A program made the position numbers and the translations under genes. DNA of 37,926 nt from Rhodospirillales bacterium (lineage in GTDB: Bacteria; Pseudomonadota; Alphaproteobacteria; Rhodospirillales; Casp-alpha2): contig JABMOY010000239.1 in assembly GCA_013203955.1 (NCBI GenBank), forward strand, positions 1 to 37,926, in the 5' to 3' direction. Positions 24,862 through 33,146 of this stretch are shown one piece after another (positions within the stretch are counted from its first letter, which is position 1; the number at the start of each line of letters is the position of its first letter). Below the pieces are notes generated by a model. The model was not told the origin of the DNA. It was given only the letters and a program-made list of their open reading frames with translations, and did no database searches.

Positions 24862-26270
24862 GGCGTTTTGTTCCAGCGCGACACAAACGTGCCGCCTTCG
24901 GGCGCCGGCAAGTCGCGCAGCCGGGTCCAGTTTGAAGCCAGCGGCAGCCACCGGAACCGCCCGCGGCCCCGGGAAAATGCTTTAAGCGCGCCGACGCCGG
25001 CATTCATGACCAGACGGTAAAGCCAGGGCCGGCGGGCCAAAAAAGCCCAGGCACGGAGCGCGGTGCGACCCACAGACGGGGCTTGGTCGCGTTCGAACTG
25101 GCGCTTGCGCAATGACCGCAGCATCGCCGGCAGCGGGATGCGCACCGGACAGACGTCTTCGCATTTGCCGCACAGCGTCGATGCGTTGGGCAGGTCGCCG
25201 GCCTCGTCGATGCCGATAAGGTTGGGGATCAACACCGCCCCCATCGGCCCGGAATAAACCCAGCCGTATGCATGGCCGCCGATGGCCTTGTAGACCGGGC
25301 AATGGTTGAGGCACGCGCCGCAGCGGATGCAGCGCAGCATGTCGTGAAATTCCGTACCCAGCATTTGGGTGCGGTCGTTGTCCAGCAGCACGACGTGAAA
25401 TTCCTGCGGCCCGTCGAGGTCGCCGGGGCGCTTCGGCCCGGTGCAAAACGTCGTGTAGACGGATATGTCCTGGCCGGTGGCGGACCGCGCCAAGACGCGC
25501 AGCACGGTCGTCGCGTCTTCCAAGGTGGGAACGATTTTTTCGATGCTGGCAATGGCGATGTGGACGTTGGGGATCGAGTACGTTAGGTCGGCGTTGCCCT
25601 CGTTGGTGACCAGTGCAATCGATCCGGTTTCGGCGATCAGCATGTTGGCCCCGGTCAGGCCGACATCGGCTCGTACAAATTTTTGCCGAAGCTTACCGCG
25701 GGCCTCCTCCAACAGCGCCCTCGGCTCGTCCAGGTTCCGGTCGGCCAAAAGGTCCGTGTGTTTTTCGCGGAACGTGTCGGCGACCTGTTCCTTGGTCAGG
25801 TGAATGGCCGGTGCGATGATGTGGCTGGGTGGCTCATGGCGAAGCTGGATGATGTATTCGCCGAGGTCGGTTTCCACCGGCTCGATGCCGTGTTCTTCGA
25901 GGTGCTCGTTGATGGCGATTTCCTCGCCGATCATCGACTTGCTTTTGGTGACGGTCTTGGCGCCCGCCTGTTTACAGATTTTGAGGATCGTCGTTCTGGC
26001 CTCCGCCGCCGTCCGGCACCAATGCACGGTGCCGCCGGATTCCGTAACCCGGGCCTCGAAGGCCTCCAGGTAAAAATCCAGATTGGACAGCACATGATGC
26101 TTAATATCGCGTGCCTGATCGCGAAGCGCCTCGAACTCGGGCAGGCGCCCGGCGGCTTCGCGCCTTTTCGCCGGGAAGCCATCGGCGAGCTTCGACAAGG
26201 CGTCGCGAAGATTGGCATCGCCCAAGGCCTGGCGAACGTTTTCATTAAAACCTTTTGCCGTCGATTCCAT
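24858..26270 (-). CDS. lutB: Lactate utilization iron-sulfur protein LutB
   Basis: Electron-carrying subunit of the LutABC L-lactate oxidation system. The 470 residues have an N-terminal LUD domain (KSKSMIGEEIAINEHLEEHG at 109-128, ETGSIALVTNEGN at 214-226). Two 4Fe-4S motifs follow: CIRCGACLNHCP (Cys314, 317, 320, 324) and CGKCEDVCP (Cys367, 370, 374). A fourth Cys for the second cluster is presumably the Pro-following pattern shared with the first. The C-terminal 90 residues are the usual basic extension. 9 bp separate it from lutA. Confidence 0.96.
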   Translation of the reverse strand: MESTAKGFNENVRQALGDANLRDALSKLADGFPAKRREAAGRLPEFEALRDQARDIKHHVLSNLDFYLEAFEARVTESGGTVHWCRTAAEARTTILKICKQAGAKTVTKSKSMIGEEIAINEHLEEHGIEPVETDLGEYIIQLRHEPPSHIIAPAIHLTKEQVADTFREKHTDLLADRNLDEPRALLEEARGKLRQKFVRADVGLTGANMLIAETGSIALVTNEGNADLTYSIPNVHIAIASIEKIVPTLEDATTVLRVLARSATGQDISVYTTFCTGPKRPGDLDGPQEFHVVLLDNDRTQMLGTEFHDMLRCIRCGACLNHCPVYKAIGGHAYGWVYSGPMGAVLIPNLIGIDEAGDLPNASTLCGKCEDVCPVRIPLPAMLRSLRKRQFERDQAPSVGRTALRAWAFLARRPWLYRLVMNAGVGALKAFSRGRGRFRWLPLASNWTRLRDLPAPEGGTFVSRWNKTP

Positions 26271-26279
26271 GAATGCCGC

Positions 26280-27056
26280 CTATTCTTTTTCGCCGATGGG
26301 TGGCTGGCCGTCGATACCGGCCAAAACTTCTGCGACGTGGCGGACTTGGACGGCGGCACCCCGGCGCTGCAAACGGCCCGCCAAGTTCATCAGGCAACCG
26401 AGGTCGCCGGCCAGCAAAGTATCGGCGCCGGTCGCCAGAATATCATCGACCTTGGCGTCGACCATGCGCCCGGAGATATCGGGATATTTGACGCAGAAAA
26501 GCCCGCCGAACCCGCAACAGGTTTCGCTTTCTTCGGATTCCTTCAGGCTCAAGCCGTCAACCTTGGACAAAAGCGCGCGGGGCTGATCCTTAATGCCCAT
26601 TTCGCGCAAAGCGGAACATGAATCGTGGTAGGTAGCGACGCCATCGTAGGCGGCATCAATATCGTCGAATTTCAAGACATCGACGAGAAACGAAACCAGT
26701 TCGTAAGTCTTGGCCGAAAGTGCCTTGGCGCGGGCCGCCATCGCCGGGTCGTCGGCAAACAACAGGGGGAAATGGTGCTTGATCATGCCGGCGCAGGAGC
26801 CGGACGGGACGACGACGTAATCGAAGGGCTCGAAAGCCGGGATGACCCTTGCGGCGATGGCCCGGGCATCGGCGTTGTCGCCGGAATTATAGGCCGGCTG
26901 CCCGCAACAGGTTTGCGCCTTGGGCACACTGACGGCGCAACCGGCGTTTTCCAGAAGTTTGACGGAGGCAAAGCCGACCGACGGGCGCGTCAAGTCCACC
27001 AGGCAGGTCACAAACAGGCCGACGGTAATCGACCGCGAGGCAGGGCTTTCCGACAT
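26280..27056 (-). CDS. lutA: Lactate utilization protein LutA (CCG-domain oxidoreductase)
   Basis: The 258-residue product contains two Cys-rich CCG domains: TCCGQPAYNSG near residue 50 and ETCCGFGGLFCVKYP near residue 190. It also has PSGSCAGMIKHHFP and YHDSCSALREMGI. These are hallmarks of LutA/YkgE, the probable heterodisulfide-reductase-like subunit of L-lactate oxidation to pyruvate. It is the first gene of lutABC. No lactate permease (LldP/LutP) or LutR regulator is adjacent. Confidence 0.95.
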   Translation of the reverse strand: MSESPASRSITVGLFVTCLVDLTRPSVGFASVKLLENAGCAVSVPKAQTCCGQPAYNSGDNADARAIAARVIPAFEPFDYVVVPSGSCAGMIKHHFPLLFADDPAMAARAKALSAKTYELVSFLVDVLKFDDIDAAYDGVATYHDSCSALREMGIKDQPRALLSKVDGLSLKESEESETCCGFGGLFCVKYPDISGRMVDAKVDDILATGADTLLAGDLGCLMNLAGRLQRRGAAVQVRHVAEVLAGIDGQPPIGEKE

Positions 27057-27130
27057 GCCCCGAGAATGAGCGTTTCCCGAGCCAAAGGCAAGATGGGGGG
27101 CCGGGGAGGGATCGGGAGAAAATAGGGGGC

Positions 27131-28357
27131 TTAGCTTTGTGGCAAGGCCTTTTTCGGCAACAGCAGGAAATAGGTTCCCCCTTGGTTCATCCGGCCCGCC
27201 ATTTCGGCGGCGGCATTTCCGAAACCGACAAAAAAATCACCCCGGACCGGGCCCCTGATGGCGCTGCCGGTGTCCTGGGCGATAACCAGACGGCGAAGCG
27301 GTTTTCCCGAGCGACCGGGCTCGGTGGTATTCAGCCAGATGGGTGTGCCAAGGGAAATGTGCTTGCGATCGACGGCCAGGCTTCGCCCCGGCGTCAGCGC
27401 AACGCCCTGGGCGCCGATCGGGCCGTCCCCATCAAGAAGCCGGAAAAAGACATAGGATTTGTTGCGTTCCATCATTTCGGTTCCGGCAATCGGATTGGCC
27501 TCCAGCCATTGGCGGATGGATTGCAGGGAAACTTTTTTTTCGGAAAGATAGCCCATGGCCACCATCTCGCGGCCGATCGGCGTATAGCGGTGGCCGTTTT
27601 TCCCAGCGAAGGCGAGGCGCACCCGTGACCCGTCGGCAAACACCACCTGGCCCGAGCCTTGAACATGCAAAAAGAAAGCGTCGATGGCGTCGTCCACCCA
27701 CAACAGTTCCAGCTGCCGGCCTTTGAGGACCCCGTCATTGATGTCGGCACGGGTCGGGTAGGGCGTGACCTTTCCGTTCATCAGGCGCCCGGCCGTTTGC
27801 TGGCCTTTGAATTCGGCCCTGAAGTCGCCGAGCTTGATGGAAACCAAATCTTTCGGCCGCGCGTAAATAGGGTAACGGAAAGTCGGGCTCGGCTGCCAGG
27901 CGCCCCGAAGCTCCGGCTCATAATAACCGGTGAACAGGCCTTTGGTGTTGCCGGAGTTGCTGGCCCGATAGGGCGTAAAGTGCGTCTCGAAAAAATACTG
28001 GGCCTCGATTTCATTGCCGGGGCGGACAGGCCGGGCGGCGTTGCACGCTTGTTGCCAATCAGCGGCACGGCGGGTTTCTTTATCGGGATCGAGGCTTGGG
28101 CTTGGCGGGTGGGTTTTAATTTTTTCACAACTTCTTAAGAACACCGGCAGGGCCTCAGCCTGGCTGTCGCCGGCCCAGCCGGGAACCTTATCGAAGGTGG
28201 TCGCTTCAAGCCGCAGAAATTCCTTCGCCGGTGCCGATTTTTCTTGATGGGGAATGAACTGCCCGCCACAGGCCTGAAGTCCGAATACGACCGAAAGCGC
28301 CAACCCCACAAGAATTTTTGAGGGGGACTTTCCGCTAATCAAGGCTGCTGGTTGCAA
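27131..28357 (-). CDS. mltA: Membrane-bound lytic murein transglycosylase A
   Basis: Outer-membrane lipoprotein that cleaves peptidoglycan glycan strands with 1,6-anhydro-muropeptide release. The 408 residues include a lipobox LQAC (Cys30) and the MltA barrel markers FTGYYEPELRGA, FFLHVQGSGQV, NKSYVFFR and the catalytic end AQDTGSAIRGPVRGDFFVGFG. No ATG lies near the N-terminus. TTG 28357 (or TTG 28342) begins the signal peptide, with a 23-nt overlap with the tim44-like gene. Tim44-MltA adjacency is common in alphaproteobacteria. Confidence 0.93.
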   Translation of the reverse strand: MQPAALISGKSPSKILVGLALSVVFGLQACGGQFIPHQEKSAPAKEFLRLEATTFDKVPGWAGDSQAEALPVFLRSCEKIKTHPPSPSLDPDKETRRAADWQQACNAARPVRPGNEIEAQYFFETHFTPYRASNSGNTKGLFTGYYEPELRGAWQPSPTFRYPIYARPKDLVSIKLGDFRAEFKGQQTAGRLMNGKVTPYPTRADINDGVLKGRQLELLWVDDAIDAFFLHVQGSGQVVFADGSRVRLAFAGKNGHRYTPIGREMVAMGYLSEKKVSLQSIRQWLEANPIAGTEMMERNKSYVFFRLLDGDGPIGAQGVALTPGRSLAVDRKHISLGTPIWLNTTEPGRSGKPLRRLVIAQDTGSAIRGPVRGDFFVGFGNAAAEMAGRMNQGGTYFLLLPKKALPQS

Positions 28358-29039
28358 TCAATATCCAGTTCGGGTCGCGGGATTTGGAATCCCGGGTAAA
28401 GGTCCAGAAATCAGTAACATCGGTAACGGCGTTGGGGTTGCCGTCGATGACGTTGCCGTCTTCGTCGCGGGTCGCATTGATCTGTTCGCTGACGAATTTG
28501 GCGGTGATGTTGATCATGCGGCCCTCGGTAACGGCCTCGACAATTTCCGCCGCCTTGATGCCGACAAGAGTGTCTTCGAGGGTTTCCCCCGCCAGTTCCC
28601 GGTCGCGGATGGCTTTCGAGAAATTTTCGAATACTTCGGGGCTCAGCAGCGACTCCAGGGTCTTGGTGTCGCCGGCGGCATAGGCGTCCAGAATATATTC
28701 GAAGGCGACCTTGGCGCCTTCGATGAATTCCTTGGGGTCGAATTTCGGATCGAGCTCCCAAACGTCCGATAAAATAGCGGCTAAGGGATCGTCATCCTCG
28801 AGGGCATCCTGGGGTTTATCTTCGTCTGGGTCCGAGGCGTCATTTTCGTAAGGGTCGGCACGGTCCGAAAGGTGAGCCACGTTGTTTTCCGGATTATCGC
28901 TCTTCTCGGACTTGAAGAGGTCGCGGAAGCTCTGCTCGTGCCCGTCGCGGCGGCCAAGAACGCTACGAAGGCGCAGCACCAAAAATGCCGCGATCATCGC
29001 GAAGAAAATTATATCGATGAATTGGAAACCTTCGCCCAT
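28335..29039 (-). CDS. Tim44/TimA-domain membrane-anchored protein
   Basis: The 234 residues begin with a transmembrane helix (IDIIFFAMIAAFLVLRLRSVLG). An acidic linker follows (about 40-85). The rest is a Tim44-like domain from FDPKEFIEGAKVAFEYILDAYA to WTFTRDSKSRDPNWILIATS. Bacterial Tim44-domain proteins are inner-membrane proteins of unsettled function. ATG 29039 with an AGGA ribosome site is chosen over the longer frame because the anchor follows directly. Divergent from fxsA across a 173-bp gap. Confidence 0.9.
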   Translation of the reverse strand: MGEGFQFIDIIFFAMIAAFLVLRLRSVLGRRDGHEQSFRDLFKSEKSDNPENNVAHLSDRADPYENDASDPDEDKPQDALEDDDPLAAILSDVWELDPKFDPKEFIEGAKVAFEYILDAYAAGDTKTLESLLSPEVFENFSKAIRDRELAGETLEDTLVGIKAAEIVEAVTEGRMINITAKFVSEQINATRDEDGNVIDGNPNAVTDVTDFWTFTRDSKSRDPNWILIATSSLD

Positions 29040-29212
29040 ATCCGGTCCTGACCCATGCGGGGCGGGACGCCAAGCCGATAGACCGCCAGCCGTCCCTGGG
29101 TTAAACACAATGCCTAACGCTACAATAGGTTAACGAATTACGTAGCCCAGGTCCACAAACGCAACATGCGCTGCTAACGGGTAGATAGGCCCGAAAATAG
29201 GAAAGAGCAAGG

Positions 29213-29710
29213 ATGGCAGCCGTACTTTTCTTCGCCTTCGTGGCGGTGCCGATTATTGAAATCGCCCTTTTTATCAAAGTCGGCGGCTTCATCGGTTTTT
29301 GGCCGACCATCGGCATTGTCCTCCTGACCGCCCTTATCGGGACGGCGCTGTTGCGCCATCAGGGGCTGGCGACGCTTATGAGCGCTCAAAAAAACCTGGA
29401 AGAAGGCCGCTTTCCACTGGACGAGGTCTTCGACGGCCTGTGCCTAGTCGTTGCCGGGGCGCTTTTGCTGACACCCGGCTTTTTCACCGACGCAGTGGGG
29501 TTTGCCTTGTTTATTTCGCCTTTACGCATGGTTTTGCGTCACGTCCTGGGGAAATTCCTGACCGACCGCGGCCATGTCGAGGTCCACACCCATGGGTTTC
29601 ACGAAACATCGGTTTCGGAAAACGTCATCGATGGCGATTTTGAGGAAATTTCACCCGACACCGGGGCCGCCCCGGAAGATAAAAAAGACAGGAACAAGAG
29701 CGGACAATAG
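29213..29710 (+). CDS. fxsA: FxsA family membrane protein
   Basis: Small inner-membrane protein named for suppression of F-plasmid exclusion of phage T7 in E. coli; normal role unknown. The 165 residues start with FFAFVAVPIIEIALFIKVGG and have the family motifs WPTIGIVLLTALIGTALLR, GLCLVVAGALLLTPGFFTD and a charged cytoplasmic tail. Two to three membrane helices are visible. An AAGG ribosome site precedes ATG 29213. secB follows 70 bp later in the same direction. Confidence 0.93.
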   Translation: MAAVLFFAFVAVPIIEIALFIKVGGFIGFWPTIGIVLLTALIGTALLRHQGLATLMSAQKNLEEGRFPLDEVFDGLCLVVAGALLLTPGFFTDAVGFALFISPLRMVLRHVLGKFLTDRGHVEVHTHGFHETSVSENVIDGDFEEISPDTGAAPEDKKDRNKSGQ

Positions 29711-29780
29711 GCCCGCCAAAGGTTGTCCCCCCCACTAATCCATGATAGCCACATGACCACCCACAAATATGAGAGAGAAA

Positions 29781-30308
29781 ATGGCAAAGAATTCCACTAA
29801 AGACGACGCGCCCGAGGCCCCTGAAGCTGGCGCCGGCGGCGATCAAGCCGCCCAGCAGCCGCTCGTTATCAATGCCCAGTATACCAAGGATCTGTCTTTC
29901 GAGGCGCCCGAGGCGCCCGGCATTTTCGCCGTTATGCAGGAAAAGCAGCCGAACATTAACGTCAACATTAATGTCAGCGCCAATCCGCTACAGGAAAAAA
30001 TGTTCGAGGTCGTTATCGAGTTCCAGGCTGAGTGCAAAGTCGATGAAAAGATTGCCTTTATCTTGGAACTTGAATACGCCGGAATCTTTACCGCCAATGT
30101 CCCGGATGAGCATTTGCAGCCGATTTTGCTGATCGAATGCCCCAGGCTTTTGTTCCCGTTTGCCCGCAATATTCTGGCCGACGTTTCCCGCGATGGCGGC
30201 TTCCCGCCGCTGATGCTGGGCCCCGTCGATTTTGCCTCGATGTTCCAGGCAAAGCTGAACGAGCTTAGTGCAGCCCAGGAAGCGGCCGGCGGAGCGCCGG
30301 AGGCTTAG
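29781..30308 (+). CDS. secB: Protein-export chaperone SecB
   Basis: Tetrameric cytosolic chaperone that delivers unfolded preproteins to SecA. The 175 residues contain the SecB core: INAQYTKDLSFEAPEAPGIF, the NVNINV strand, ECKVDEKIAFILELEYAGIF and CPRLLFPFARNILADVSRDGGFPPLMLGPVDF. The N-terminal 30 residues are an acidic low-complexity leader. ATG 29781 is preferred over the in-frame ATG at 29769 because GAGAGA sits at the proper distance. Converges on dnaQ with 29 bp between. Confidence 0.96.
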   Translation: MAKNSTKDDAPEAPEAGAGGDQAAQQPLVINAQYTKDLSFEAPEAPGIFAVMQEKQPNINVNINVSANPLQEKMFEVVIEFQAECKVDEKIAFILELEYAGIFTANVPDEHLQPILLIECPRLLFPFARNILADVSRDGGFPPLMLGPVDFASMFQAKLNELSAAQEAAGGAPEA

Positions 30309-30337
30309 GGCGCCAACCGCCCCTAACTCCTGCCCGA

Positions 30338-31006
30338 TCAGCTTTCCCAGATCGGTTGGGTCAGTTTTTCAAGAAACTTCGTATGCGCCGATAGCTCGTT
30401 CGGCTCCGGCTCATGGGGTCGGGGCGGTCGCCGGTTTTGTTCGGCGGCGGCAGACATGTCCTTAACCTTATCGGCGGAAAGTTTCATATCCTGTTGGCGA
30501 CCACCTATCAGTTCTAGATAAACGTCGGCCAGTAGCCGGGCATCCTTGAGCGCGCCATGCAATGTGCGGTCCGAGTTATCGATCTGGAACCGCCGGCAAA
30601 GGGCATCGAGGTTGACTTGGGCGCCCGGAAATTTGCCGCGCGCCATGGAGACGGTATCGACGGCGCGTCCGGGAGACAGCAGTGGGCGGCCCGCCCTTTC
30701 GTATTCGGCGTTTAGAAACCCCAAATCGAAATCGGCGTTGTGAATGATCAAGACCGAATCTGCGATGAATTCATCAAAGGCATCGGCGATGTCGGCGAAA
30801 AGCGGCTTGTCGGCAAGAAATTCCTGGCTCAGCCCGTGCACGGCTTGGGCCCGCTCAGGCATATCCCTTTCGGGGTTTATGTATTGATGAAAGGTCTCGC
30901 CGGTGGCGATGTGGTTGACCAATTCGACGCAGCCGATTTCGACAATGCGGTCACCGGAAGCCGGGTCAAGACCCGTGGTTTCCGTATCAAGAACCACCTC
31001 GCGCAA
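30338..31006 (-). CDS. dnaQ: DNA polymerase III epsilon subunit (3'-5' proofreading exonuclease)
   Basis: Proofreading subunit of the replicative polymerase. The 222 residues contain the DEDDh motifs: LDTETTG (6-12), IIHNADFDLGFL and HGALKDARLLADVYLEL, then a linker and a C-terminal tail that in DnaQ binds the alpha subunit. TTG at 31006 is the start: it gives the canonical N-terminus and is preceded by AGGGGA about 7 nt upstream. It follows coaE by 2 nt. Part of the PPSR-maf-aroE-coaE-dnaQ operon. Confidence 0.95.
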   Translation of the reverse strand: MREVVLDTETTGLDPASGDRIVEIGCVELVNHIATGETFHQYINPERDMPERAQAVHGLSQEFLADKPLFADIADAFDEFIADSVLIIHNADFDLGFLNAEYERAGRPLLSPGRAVDTVSMARGKFPGAQVNLDALCRRFQIDNSDRTLHGALKDARLLADVYLELIGGRQQDMKLSADKVKDMSAAAEQNRRPPRPHEPEPNELSAHTKFLEKLTQPIWES

Positions 31007-31008
31007 AT

Positions 31009-31641
31009 TTAAGTCCCCCTGATGACCGGCTTAGGCGGCCACTTGGCGCCTGCCCACTCGCCGGTGATTCTGACAATGTTCTGAATCTGACGCAAGCCGA
31101 AGTCGCGCCCCAGGCCCGTTAAAACGACAAAATCCGAACGACGGCGCTTTTCGACATCCGGCGTTTGCCGAGCGAGGATCGAAGCCAGCCTTTCCTTCGT
31201 CATGCCCGGGCGCCGAAGAACCCTTTGCCTTTGCAGAAACGCCGGGGCTGAAACCGTAATCACACCATCGCAACGAGTCTCGCCCCCGGTCTCAAAAAGC
31301 AACGGCACATCCAAGATCACAAGTTTGCAGACACGCCGCGCGGCGCATTCCAAAAACGTCCTTTCTCGGGCCCGTACCAACGGGTGGAGAAGTTCCTCAA
31401 TCAGCAGCAAAGCCTCGGGGTCCCCGAAAACCAATTTGGCGACGGCCTCCCTATCGACGGCGCCTTTCTTGACCGCCTTGGGAAAAAGTTTTTCAACCGC
31501 CCGGATCGCCTCTTTATCGTGGGCCAGGATGTTATGCACGGCCCTGTCGGCGTCATGGATGGGAATGCCGAGCCGCCGGAAATGTTTGGCGGCGACGGAT
31601 TTTCCCATGCCGATTGATCCCGTCAGGCCGAGGATAATCAT
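31009..31641 (-). CDS. coaE: Dephospho-CoA kinase
   Basis: Final step of coenzyme A synthesis. The 210 residues begin MIILGLTGSIGMGKS, a P-loop at residues 5-15, followed by IPIHDADRAVH, VREAVAK-like VDREAVAKLVF and VILDVPLLFETGGE, all typical. ATG 31641 overlaps the aroE stop by 4 nt (ATGA). The longer in-frame extension upstream lies inside aroE and is rejected. Confidence 0.96.
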   Translation of the reverse strand: MIILGLTGSIGMGKSVAAKHFRRLGIPIHDADRAVHNILAHDKEAIRAVEKLFPKAVKKGAVDREAVAKLVFGDPEALLLIEELLHPLVRARERTFLECAARRVCKLVILDVPLLFETGGETRCDGVITVSAPAFLQRQRVLRRPGMTKERLASILARQTPDVEKRRRSDFVVLTGLGRDFGLRQIQNIVRITGEWAGAKWPPKPVIRGT

Positions 31642-32483
31642 TCCAGCCCTTTCAATACGGCGGCGCGCAGGCCATCCGTAACGGTGGGCTCGGCCCCGAA
31701 CCATTGTCTAAAGCCCGGGCGGGCCTGGTGCAAAAGCATGCCCAGCCCGTCGACTGTCCGGTTGCCGTTCAATTGAGCCGCCACCAGCAGGGGTGTTTCA
31801 AGCGGCGCATAAACGATGTCCGTGACCAGGGCGCCCTTTGGCAAGGGGCCGAGGTCCAAATCCAGGGGCGCGTTTCCCGTCATGCCTAAGGTTGTCGTAT
31901 TGACCAGCAGGGCCGCGCCGTCGAGGGTCGCCGCCCTGTCTTGCCACGACACAACGTCGATGGCGCCGCCGATATCGGCGGCCAGGGCCTGGGCGCGCTC
32001 TTGCGTTCGGTTGACGAGGCGAAGCGTCGGCGCGCCTTCGTCCAAAAGCGCCGCGACGATCGCCCGGGCGGCGCCACCGGCGCCGATAACGACCGCCGGG
32101 CCGTCTTTCACCGACCAGCCGGAGGCTCCGGATTTCAGGTTTTCCATGAAACCGAAGCCGTCGGTGTTGCTGCCGCTTAAGGATCCGTCCGCCTTGACGA
32201 CAATGGTGTTAACGGCGCCGAGGCGCTTAGCGTTGTCATCCAGGTCGTCAACGGCCAGGGCCGCGGCTTGCTTGTGCGGCACGGTGACATTGACGCCGGC
32301 AAAGCCTTGTTCCACCAGGCTCACGAGCGCCGCCGGGAAGTCTTCGGGCGGCGCGGGAATGGCGACATAGGTTCCGTCGATGCCGTATTCGTTCAGCCAA
32401 TAGCCGTGCAGCCGGGGCGACAAGGAGTGTTCGGTGGGCCACCCTATGACCCCGGCCCGTATTGTTTTTCCACCTGTCGTCAT
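31638..32483 (-). CDS. aroE: Shikimate dehydrogenase (NADP+)
   Basis: Reduces 3-dehydroshikimate in the pathway to aromatic amino acids. The 281 residues start with the shikimate site GWPTEHSLSPRLHGYWL, include the catalytic Lys in GVNVTVPHKQAA and the NADP loop VIGAGGAARAIVAAL, and end QARPGFRQWFG. ATG 32483 follows maf after a 60-bp gap, the largest within this operon. Confidence 0.96.
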   Translation of the reverse strand: MTTGGKTIRAGVIGWPTEHSLSPRLHGYWLNEYGIDGTYVAIPAPPEDFPAALVSLVEQGFAGVNVTVPHKQAAALAVDDLDDNAKRLGAVNTIVVKADGSLSGSNTDGFGFMENLKSGASGWSVKDGPAVVIGAGGAARAIVAALLDEGAPTLRLVNRTQERAQALAADIGGAIDVVSWQDRAATLDGAALLVNTTTLGMTGNAPLDLDLGPLPKGALVTDIVYAPLETPLLVAAQLNGNRTVDGLGMLLHQARPGFRQWFGAEPTVTDGLRAAVLKGLE

Positions 32484-32543
32484 CGGTCGCTGTTCCCGGC
32501 TAGGCCCAAAGGAATGTTGCCTCTTATATTAAGCATATAAGGC

Positions 32544-33146
32544 CTAATCCTCCAGCGCCCCCGCTTGCCGCAAGAATCCGAGCAGCGGTAACAGTGGTAA
32601 GCCTAAGACCGTGAAAAAATCGCCGTCGATGCGCTCAAACAACTGCGCCCCCGTTTGCTCAAGCCGATAAGCGCCGACACTGTCCAGGATATCGGGGCTT
32701 TCTTCCCGGACGTAATGTTCGATAAAGGCATCGCTGACGTCGCGCATAGTCAGCCGCACCGTTTCCTGGTGCCGCCAGACAACCTCGCCATCACGGAAAA
32801 CAGCGACCGCCGTCACCAGCTGGTGATCGCGGCCGCGAAGCGCCGTTAGTGTTTCCTTGGCGGCGCCCTCGTCTTCGGGCTTGTCGAACCAGCGGCCGCC
32901 GCACTCAAGGATTTGATCGGCGCCGATGACCAAGCGGCCCAAATGGCGCCTTTCGACCGTTGCTGCCTTTGCTTCGGCCAGGGCCATGGCGGCGTCTTCA
33001 ACGGTATTGCCGTCTTTTATATATCGGTTTTTGATTTCGCCTTCGTCGATATCGGCGGCATCGCAAATGTGAGAGACGCCGGCGCGATCAAGTATTTCGC
33101 TGCGAATCTTGCTGGACGAGGCCAGAACGATTTCTGGTCGGCTCAG
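32544..33146 (-). CDS. maf: Maf family nucleotide pyrophosphatase, with a CTG start
   Basis: House-cleaning nucleoside-triphosphate pyrophosphatase. Read from CTG 33146 the product is 200 residues, normal for the family, and opens SRPEIVLASSSKIRSEIL with the conserved SSSxxR (10-15). The mid-motif is LVIGADQIL, and GAYRLEQTGAQLFERIDGDFFTVLGLPL ends the domain. No in-frame ATG, GTG or TTG exists between PPSR and the internal ATG 32987, and starting there would remove the SSS motif. AAGGA lies 9 nt before the CTG, and CTGA overlaps the PPSR stop. Confident of the gene; the start codon is inferred. Confidence 0.9.
   Translation of the reverse strand: MSRPEIVLASSSKIRSEILDRAGVSHICDAADIDEGEIKNRYIKDGNTVEDAAMALAEAKAATVERRHLGRLVIGADQILECGGRWFDKPEDEGAAKETLTALRGRDHQLVTAVAVFRDGEVVWRHQETVRLTMRDVSDAFIEHYVREESPDILDSVGAYRLEQTGAQLFERIDGDFFTVLGLPLLPLLGFLRQAGALED

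Noticed and set aside
32519-32543. Imperfect hairpin in the maf-aroE gap as a terminator
   Set aside because: The arms (CTTATAT/ATATAAG) are AT-rich with a bulge and no T run follows on the coding strand; it may be a processing site, but termination is unsupported.
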